Shown here one piece after another: positions 1-4,612 of a DNA stretch of 5,460 nucleotides (within the stretch, counting starts at the first letter, position 1; each line of letters opens with the position of its first letter). The notes beneath the pieces are model-generated. The model was given only the letters and a program-made list of their open reading frames with translations, made no database searches and was not told where the DNA came from. The translations under genes and the position numbers were made by a program. The stretch is taken from contig DDOS01000043.1 in assembly GCA_002341805.1 (NCBI GenBank), positions 8,055 through 13,514 of the forward strand. The letters run 5' to 3'. This stretch comes from Aquificaceae bacterium UBA2488 (GTDB lineage Bacteria; Aquificota; Aquificia; Aquificales; Aquificaceae).

Positions 1-1
1 A

Positions 2-52
2 GACACATTCGAAAGTATAGATACCACAAAATTATCGGATTTAAAGGAATGA
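2..52 (+). CDS. 3' end of a gene, probably HyfE-like membrane subunit (partial)
   Basis: An open frame enters from the left edge and ends at the TGA at 50-52, giving the 16-residue tail DTFESIDTTKLSDLKE. The stop overlaps the ATG at 49, the same ATGA arrangement used at the next two junctions of this operon, so this is very likely a real gene end and not chance. In hydrogenase-4-type operons the gene before hyfF is hyfE, a small hydrophobic subunit with a short hydrophilic C-terminus, and this tail would fit. The identity rests on gene order; 16 residues are too few to prove the family. Confidence 0.5.
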   Translation, partial: DTFESIDTTKLSDLKE

Positions 53-54
53 TT

Positions 55-1503
55 ATGATTTTGCTGCTTTTAAACTTAATAATTGGAATAATTATAATAC
101 CTTTTGTTAAATATGAATACAATAAATATATCCAAGTGCTTATCCAACTTATTAACTTTGTTATTGTATTTATTCTTATTAAAAGCTCAGAAACAAGAAC
201 AATGTTTGAAGTTAATCATTATTTTATGTTGGATGCGCTAAATTCTGTCATACTTCTTGTTATAAGTTTTATAGGATTACTAGCCTATTTTTATTCTATT
301 GGTTATCTTGATAGAGAAAAATCTGTTGGGCTTAGTGAACTTAAACTCAAAGAGTATTATCTGTGGCTTAACTTTTTTATGTTTGCCATGATAGGGCTTT
401 CTATATCAAATAACTTAGGCATACTATGGGTGTTTATAGAAGCCACTACATTAGCCACTACATTTCTCATAAGCTTTTACAAAAATAAAAATGCTGTAGA
501 AGCTGCTTGGAAATACATAATACTTTGTTCCGTAGGCATAGCTTTTGCGCTGTTTGGCATTATATTGCTTTACTTTGGTGTGATAAATTTGTCTGGAGCT
601 TCTTTATCTTCCTTAAATTGGAGTCATATATATAAAATAGCTCCAAATATAAACAAAGATATCCTTAAAATTGCTTTTGCTTTTGTGATAGTGGGATTTG
701 GTACAAAGATGGGATTAGCACCTCTTCATTTTTGGCTACCCGATGCACATTCCGAAGCTCCTACGCCAGTTAGTGCTTTGATGTCTGGGGTTCTATTAAA
801 CTGCTCTTTGTATGCCATATTGAGGGTTTTTTCTATTATGTCTCATGCAGACCTTGGATATTTTGCTAGTTCTATCATTTTTTACTTTGGACTATTTAGT
901 GTCATTATGGCTAGCGTATTTATTCCAAAATCAAGGGATTATAAAAGGCTCTTAGCCTATTCTACAATGGAGCATATGGGAATAATAGCTTTTTCCATAG
1001 GTATAGACACGCCTATCGGTGTATTTGCGGGACTCCTAGGTATTATAGCTCATGCTCTTACTAAAAGCTTAATGTTTTTTGGGGCAGGATCAGTGTTATC
1101 AAACATGCACACCAAAAATATTTCTGATATAAGAGGTCTTTTCTCAAGTATGCCTATCACATCTTCGCTGTTGACTTTTGGAGTTTTTGCCATAAGCGCC
1201 ACACCACCTACGATGCTTTTCTCCAGTGAATTTTTGGCAGTGTTTTCGGCTTTTAAAACAAACCATATTGTAGAATCTATAATAGTCCTCATAATGCTTG
1301 GGTTTATATTTTTTGGGTTTGTGGATGCGTTTTTTGGTATGTTAACTGGAAAATCAAATCACAAAAATGTTAAAGAAAGTATCTATATGCTTATACCAAT
1401 GTTTTTGTTGGCTTTTATTATAATATCCTTTGGTATTTTCTTGCCATCTTCTTTAGAAACACTTTTAGAGAATGCATCTAATATAGTAAGAGGAAATCTA
1501 TGA
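55..1503 (+). CDS. hyfF: HyfF-like proton-translocating membrane subunit of an Ehr/hydrogenase-4-type complex
   Basis: This is an integral inner-membrane protein of the NuoL/M/N (Mrp antiporter-like) family, expected to pump protons or another ion when the hydrophilic arm of the complex transfers electrons. At 482 residues it has the usual HyfF length, and about 14 hydrophobic helices can be drawn. Numbered from the ATG at 55, the antiporter signature lies at about 216-241, with KMGLAPLHFWLPDAHSEAP followed by TPVSALMSG. The charged residues typical of the channel are present: E129 in FIEATT, K218, K337 in HALTKS and E392 in SSEF. The first ATG (49) overlaps the upstream TGA but directly abuts the AAAGGA at 43-48. 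The ATG at 55 has a normal 6-base spacing, so I prefer it; the difference is two residues. The gene ends in an ATGA overlap with the large-subunit gene. NuoM or NuoN of complex I are less likely given the neighbours. Confidence 0.88.
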   Translation: MILLLLNLIIGIIIIPFVKYEYNKYIQVLIQLINFVIVFILIKSSETRTMFEVNHYFMLDALNSVILLVISFIGLLAYFYSIGYLDREKSVGLSELKLKEYYLWLNFFMFAMIGLSISNNLGILWVFIEATTLATTFLISFYKNKNAVEAAWKYIILCSVGIAFALFGIILLYFGVINLSGASLSSLNWSHIYKIAPNINKDILKIAFAFVIVGFGTKMGLAPLHFWLPDAHSEAPTPVSALMSGVLLNCSLYAILRVFSIMSHADLGYFASSIIFYFGLFSVIMASVFIPKSRDYKRLLAYSTMEHMGIIAFSIGIDTPIGVFAGLLGIIAHALTKSLMFFGAGSVLSNMHTKNISDIRGLFSSMPITSSLLTFGVFAISATPPTMLFSSEFLAVFSAFKTNHIVESIIVLIMLGFIFFGFVDAFFGMLTGKSNHKNVKESIYMLIPMFLLAFIIISFGIFLPSSLETLLENASNIVRGNL

Positions 1504-2939
1504 TAGAATTTGAAGATAAAGAAAGATTTCATTTCCTTGGTATGTTTGCGAGCGATAGAAGATACTACAACGAAGATTTTGTTATAAGATATGTGTTTTT
1601 GGATAAAAAAGAGCACAATCTAAAAATCAATACCATCAACACCAACAACGAGTTTAAATCTATACAAAACCCTTTAGCAAATTTATACGAAAGAGAAATA
1701 TACGAGATGTTTGGATTATCGCCAGTAGGATTGGATGATTTAAGACCATTGAGGCTTTTCCCAGAAAATTACCCAAAAGATTTTCATCCTCTTAGAAAAG
1801 ATACAAAATTAGATATAGAGTATAGAGGATATGGTGATTATGAGTTTGAGAATTTTGAGCCAGAAGGTTCTTTTAAAATTTTGGTAGGACCAATACATGC
1901 AGGTATCATAGAGCCAGGGCACTTTAGATTTACGCTTTTAGGAGAACCCATATTAAAACTAGAGATAAGGCACTCTTGGAAACACAAAGGTATTGAAAAA
2001 TTTGCAGAAGAAAAATCAGTAAACTTCGCAAAAATACTATCAGAAAATATTTCAGGAGATCATACCATAGCCCATACTTTAGCTTTTGTAAGAGCGGTAG
2101 AAAATGCTTGCAATATCAATATCTCATTAAAAGCCAAATATATAAGGGCTATATTTTTAGAGTTAGAGAGACTCATGTGTAATCTTAATGATTTTGCTTT
2201 TATCTTTCAAGATGTGGGCTATTCCTTTGGGGCTCAAAAGGTTTTTGTATTAAAAGAAAAACTGATGAGATTAAACTATGATATTTCTGGACATAGATTT
2301 AATAAAGGTGTTATAACATTGGGTGGTGTATCTAAGGATTTGAGCTTAGAAGATATCAAGCGTATCAAAGAGTTTTTAGGCTTTTTAGAAAAAGAGTATT
2401 TTAAATATAAAAGTCTATTCCTAAACTCCCCCACGATATTGGAAAGGACAGACACCACAGGTGAGATAAACTATGAAACTGCGATGAGATATTATGCTTT
2501 AGGATATACTGCTAAAGCAAGTGGTGTATTTGCGGATACGAGAGTACTCCTTGATGAAGATGTATGCAAAAATATGCTGTCTTATCATGTGTTGCAAAAA
2601 GGTGATGTCACTACAAGAGTGCTTGCGAGGTTTAACGACATAGAAGAGTCTATAAAAGTCATTAAAACACTTTTAGATAATATAGAAGAAGGTGAGATTA
2701 TTAAAAGCCAAAAACTTGTTCCAAACTCAATGGGTTTTGGTGTTGTGGAAAGTCAAAGAGGGAACATAGTACACATGGTGGAGCTAGACCAAGATGCTAA
2801 TATCTATAGGTGGAAGATAAGGGACCCATCTTTTCACAATTGGCCATTGATACAATTTGCGGTATTAAAGGATATTATAGCAGATTTTCCTTTGGTAAAC
2901 AAAAGCCTAAACCTCTCTTATGCGGGGAATGACCTATGA
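1500..2939 (+). CDS. hyfG: Fused NuoC/NuoD-like (HyfG-like) large subunit lacking NiFe ligands, Ehr type
   Basis: This is the hydrophilic large subunit of the complex, facing the cytoplasm. Residues 1-105 form a NuoC/30-kDa-type domain with the signature NLYEREIYEMFGLSP (61-75) followed by HPLRKD (96-101). Residues 125-479 form the 49-kDa/NiFe large-subunit domain, starting with GPIHAGIIEPGHFRF (130-144). This C-D fusion is the HycE/HyfG architecture. In group 4 hydrogenases the metal is held by CGxCxxxH near the middle and DPCxxC at the end. Here these read SGDHTIAH (185-192) and NLSYAG (471-476), so every ligand cysteine is replaced. The only cysteines (C204, C227, C356) are not paired. The protein ends three residues after the second motif, with no tail for a maturation protease. 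A NiFe centre is therefore not expected, and the protein fits the Ehr class between hydrogenases and complex I. Translation starts at an ATGA overlap, with AAGAGGA at 1488-1494. Calling it a functional hydrogenase would be wrong. Confidence 0.9.
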   Translation: MIEFEDKERFHFLGMFASDRRYYNEDFVIRYVFLDKKEHNLKINTINTNNEFKSIQNPLANLYEREIYEMFGLSPVGLDDLRPLRLFPENYPKDFHPLRKDTKLDIEYRGYGDYEFENFEPEGSFKILVGPIHAGIIEPGHFRFTLLGEPILKLEIRHSWKHKGIEKFAEEKSVNFAKILSENISGDHTIAHTLAFVRAVENACNINISLKAKYIRAIFLELERLMCNLNDFAFIFQDVGYSFGAQKVFVLKEKLMRLNYDISGHRFNKGVITLGGVSKDLSLEDIKRIKEFLGFLEKEYFKYKSLFLNSPTILERTDTTGEINYETAMRYYALGYTAKASGVFADTRVLLDEDVCKNMLSYHVLQKGDVTTRVLARFNDIEESIKVIKTLLDNIEEGEIIKSQKLVPNSMGFGVVESQRGNIVHMVELDQDANIYRWKIRDPSFHNWPLIQFAVLKDIIADFPLVNKSLNLSYAGNDL

Positions 2940-3433
2940 TAAACATATTAAGGACATTTTTGAAAGAAGGCATACAAGCAAAAGACATAGAACCAAACAA
3001 AGAAAATATCAAAATATATAAGAATATACCAATGTGTTTTAGTAAAAGCCTTTATATAAGGCACGTAGATTGTGGGTCTTGTAATGCTTGCGAATATGAG
3101 CTTAGTGCTTTGACAAATCCTATTTACGATATAGAAAGATTTGGCATAAAATTTGTAGCCTCACCAAAACATGCAGATGCTTTTACAATATCAGGATCTA
3201 TTACAAGGAATATGAAAACACCTCTTTTGGATGCTCTTCAAAATGTCTCAAACCCTATCATAATAGCAATAGGAGATTGTGCTATAGATGGTGGGATATT
3301 TAGAGGAGCTTATGGTATTATAGGAGGATTAAGAGACCTAAATATAGAACCTCATATATGGATAAAAGGTTGCCCTCCAAAACCAGAAGATATTATAGGA
3401 GGTATCCTGATGGCTAATGGAGTTTTGAGATAA
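2936..3433 (+). CDS. hyfI: HyfI/NuoB-like small subunit carrying the proximal 4Fe-4S cluster
   Basis: This 165-residue protein of the NuoB/HycG/HyfI family passes electrons through one 4Fe-4S cluster (N2-like) to the site in the large subunit. The motif CGSCNACEYEL (46-56), then GDC (C115) and GCPP (C146), supplies the expected four ligands, C49, C52, C115 and C146. The length matches the short small subunits of group 4 enzymes, which lack the extra clusters of uptake hydrogenases. Two more cysteines (C34, C46) lie before the motif; their role is unknown. The start overlaps the large-subunit stop (ATGA) and has GGGGA at 2924-2928, so the two proteins are probably made in equal amounts. The cluster site is intact although the partner's NiFe site is not, which argues for a working electron-transfer protein and not a decaying operon. 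It is the last gene of this cluster within the window. Confidence 0.9.
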   Translation: MINILRTFLKEGIQAKDIEPNKENIKIYKNIPMCFSKSLYIRHVDCGSCNACEYELSALTNPIYDIERFGIKFVASPKHADAFTISGSITRNMKTPLLDALQNVSNPIIIAIGDCAIDGGIFRGAYGIIGGLRDLNIEPHIWIKGCPPKPEDIIGGILMANGVLR

Positions 3434-3496
3434 GTATTTATAACGGATTTTTAGCTTAATTTTTATATTCTAATCTCTAGTTTAAAATTAATGGCC

Positions 3497-3516
3497 AAAT
3501 ATCGTGAAATATTGTG
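3497..3516 (+). repeat. Tandem 10-bp direct repeat in the ars upstream region
   Basis: Two adjacent 10-mers, AAATATCGTG and AAATATTGTG, differ at one base and sit exactly one helical turn apart, about 60 bp upstream of the proposed -10 box. Such phasing could mark a regulator binding site, but in AT-rich DNA a chance origin is possible. An AATAT-N6-ATATT dyad is embedded in the same bases (3498-3513). Confidence 0.35.
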
Positions 3517-3554
3517 TTAGGTTTCGTTTTAGTAAGTTATATATAAAATATCAT

Positions 3555-3590
3555 ACCAATATATAAAAAATTTTTTATATAATATTAAAA
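3555..3590 (+). promoter_or_regulatory. Candidate sigma-70-type promoter of the ars operon
   Basis: A perfect TATAAT is present at 3578-3583, placing a start site near 3590 and leaving a leader of about 20 bases before the ATG at 3612. At 17-bp spacing the -35 position reads ACCAAT (3555-3560), which is a poor match, so the promoter may need an activator or use AT-rich upstream DNA. The -10 call is by consensus only; other AT-rich hexamers nearby (for example TATAAA at 3542-3547) could serve instead. Confidence 0.4.
3560..3581 (+). promoter_or_regulatory. 22-bp perfect palindrome, candidate ArsR operator
   Basis: The half-site TATATAAAAAA is followed directly by its exact reverse complement, giving a 22-bp perfect inverted repeat with no spacer. 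It contains only A and T. It lies just upstream of the gene cluster that encodes an ArsR repressor and overlaps the proposed -10 hexamer by four bases, where a bound dimer would block RNA polymerase. ArsR/SmtB-family proteins bind imperfect AT-rich dyads at such positions, so autoregulation is a reasonable inference. The site lacks the G/C positions found in many characterised ArsR operators, which lowers confidence. Confidence 0.45.
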
Positions 3591-3595
3591 GCTTT

Positions 3596-3602
3596 AAAGG
3601 AG
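3596..3602 (+). promoter_or_regulatory. Strong Shine-Dalgarno site of the first ars-operon gene
   Basis: AAAGGAG lies nine bases before the ATG at 3612 and supports that start. A second possible start, the ATG at 3627, has its own GGAAGG at 3614-3619 with seven-base spacing. The N-terminus of the small protein could therefore be five residues shorter. Confidence 0.6.
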
Positions 3603-3611
3603 ATAAGTTTT

Positions 3612-3908
3612 ATGGAAGGTAAGAAGATGAAGGATGTGAGCTTGATTAAACAAACTCAAGAGGGGGTTATAATAGAAGTGGTGGGTGAGGGTGTTGATTC
3701 ATCAAAAGTTGAACAAGTGGTGGAAAGATGCAAAACAGGCCAGTGCAGTTGTATGACAGATGAGATGAAGCAAAGGGTTAGTTTTATGGATTTTAAGATA
3801 AAAGATGGGAAATCTATCATAGAGATAAAGGGTAATATCACGAAAGAAGATATAAAAGAAGCCATGGGAAGAAGCACATACGATGTAAGTGGATGCTGTG
3901 AACTCTGA
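3612..3908 (+). CDS. 98-aa cysteine-rich protein of unknown function, first gene of the ars operon
   Basis: I do not recognise this family. The protein is small, soluble and charged, with no signal peptide or membrane segment. It has five cysteines in two groups: C40-x4-C45-x-C47 within CKTGQCSCMTDEMK, and a vicinal pair C95-C96 three residues from the end (GCCEL). The regions around 10-25 and 57-73 alternate like beta strands, and 76-86 (TKEDIKEAMGR) looks helical. Clustered and vicinal thiols are the usual way proteins bind As(III), and its stop codon overlaps the arsR start (TGATG), so both are translated together. A role in sensing, buffering or handing on arsenite is inferred from this; ArsD, which also uses a vicinal cysteine pair, is a functional analogy and not a claimed homologue. 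It could instead bind another soft metal or an Fe-S cluster. The start at 3612 is supported by AAAGGAG; 3627 is an alternative. Confidence 0.8.
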   Translation: MEGKKMKDVSLIKQTQEGVIIEVVGEGVDSSKVEQVVERCKTGQCSCMTDEMKQRVSFMDFKIKDGKSIIEIKGNITKEDIKEAMGRSTYDVSGCCEL

Positions 3909-4186
3909 TGGATGAAAAAGCTTTAAGAGATATCTTTTATGCGCTATCAGATGAGATAAGGTTAAAAATTCTAAGGCTTGTGATAGAGTATAAGGAAGTG
4001 TGTGTATGTAGTTTTATGGCTTATTTTAAAATGTCTCAGCCTCGTATATCTTTTCATCTTAAGATATTAAGACAGGCTAATATATTAAAAGCCCGTAAAC
4101 AAGGCCAATGGAGTTATTATTCTCTAAATGAAGAAAATGAGGTTATAAATATACTAAAAGATATTGTAATAAAGACTGTTGATTAG
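3908..4186 (+). CDS. arsR: ArsR-family arsenic-responsive repressor
   Basis: This 92-residue winged-helix protein is of the ArsR/SmtB family and is expected to bind its operator as a dimer and release it on binding As(III) or Sb(III). The N-terminal helix pair (1-28) contains ALSDEIRLKILRL, typical of the family. The metalloid motif EVCVCSF (30-36) gives C32 and C34, the same positions as in the E. coli ELCVCDL motif. The recognition helix is SQPRISFHLKILRQANIL (43-60), followed by the wing RKQGQWSYYSL (63-73). The third cysteine of the E. coli protein (C37) is methionine here; from what is known of plasmid R773 ArsR, two of the three thiols suffice. The start overlaps the preceding stop (TGATG) and has no good ribosome binding site of its own, so translation is probably coupled. 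The likely target is the palindrome upstream of the operon. Confidence 0.92.
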   Translation: MDEKALRDIFYALSDEIRLKILRLVIEYKEVCVCSFMAYFKMSQPRISFHLKILRQANILKARKQGQWSYYSLNEENEVINILKDIVIKTVD

Positions 4187-4191
4187 AAAAT

Positions 4192-4197
4192 AAGGAG
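4192..4197 (+). promoter_or_regulatory. Ribosome binding site that fixes a GTG start for arsC
   Basis: AAGGAG sits seven bases before the GTG at 4205. The first in-frame ATG lies beyond the catalytic loop, so GTG must be the start codon. Confidence 0.8.
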
Positions 4198-4204
4198 CTT
4201 TACT

Positions 4205-4612
4205 GTGAGTCTTAAAATAGGTTTTATATGTGTGGGTAATTCTTGTAGAAGTCAAATGGCAGAAGGATATGCCAAATATTTTGTATCTATGTCTAAAAAA
4301 AATGTCATTATATACTCTGCTGGTTTAAACCCATCTGATAAAATCCACCCTCTTGCCATTGAAGTGATGAAAGAAGATGGTATTGATATATCTAATCAAA
4401 AGCCAAAATCTTTGGAAGATATACCACTAAATGAATTAAATTTTTATATAACACTTTGTGGTGAGGAGAATGAATCTTGTCCAAATATACCAGGGCTTAA
4501 AACTATACATTTTGGTGTGGAAGATCCAGCCAAATCAAATGATATAAAAATATTTAGAAAAGTAAGAGATGAGATAAAATTTTTTGTAAAGAGGCTTATA
4601 GATGAAGATTAA
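4205..4612 (+). CDS. arsC: Thioredoxin-coupled arsenate reductase, low-molecular-weight phosphatase fold
   Basis: This cytoplasmic enzyme reduces As(V) to As(III). The 135-residue protein matches the Staphylococcus pI258 ArsC type. The P-loop CVGNSCRSQMAEG (9-21) has nucleophile C9, a second cysteine C14 and R15. The redox pair C85 and C92 lies in TLCGEENESCPNIPG (84-98), spaced exactly as C82 and C89 of pI258 ArsC. The general-acid Asp is D107 in EDPAK, and the C-terminal helix RKVRDEIKFFVKRL is typical. With the three redox cysteines in place, recycling by thioredoxin is expected, and a plain tyrosine phosphatase is unlikely. Translation starts at GTG. The gene lies 18 bp after arsR and overlaps the next gene by 11 bp. 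The As(III) it makes must be exported, but no ArsB, Acr3 or ArsP gene is present in the window. Confidence 0.93.
   Translation: MSLKIGFICVGNSCRSQMAEGYAKYFVSMSKKNVIIYSAGLNPSDKIHPLAIEVMKEDGIDISNQKPKSLEDIPLNELNFYITLCGEENESCPNIPGLKTIHFGVEDPAKSNDIKIFRKVRDEIKFFVKRLIDED

Noticed and set aside
1050..1292. 80-codon open frame on the minus strand
   Set aside because: It lies wholly inside the hyfF-like gene, has no ribosome binding site or recognisable domain, and mirrors the codons of the real gene.
1383..1616. 77-codon open frame on the minus strand across the hyfF/hyfG junction
   Set aside because: It is antisense to two well-supported overlapping genes and shows no domain.
2276..2458. 60-codon open frame on the minus strand
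   Set aside because: It is short, antisense within the large-subunit gene and carries no recognisable motif.
1500..2939. Annotation as a functional NiFe hydrogenase or formate hydrogenlyase large subunit
   Set aside because: None of the four NiFe-binding cysteines is present, and no cleavable C-terminal tail exists.
55..3433. Assignment to a standard complex I (nuo) operon
   Set aside because: The C-D fusion, the small subunit directly after it and the HyfF-like antiporter subunit upstream match hydrogenase-4-type order, not nuoA-N order.
3560..3583. Reading the A6T6 palindrome as an intrinsic terminator for the upstream operon
   Set aside because: The stem has no G or C pair, and the T run is inside the stem instead of following it. 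An operator/promoter element fits better.
3656..3877. 73-codon minus-strand frame opposite the cysteine-rich gene
   Set aside because: The plus-strand frame has a strong Shine-Dalgarno site, a promoter and a coupled stop/start with arsR. The reverse frame is a serine-rich shadow.
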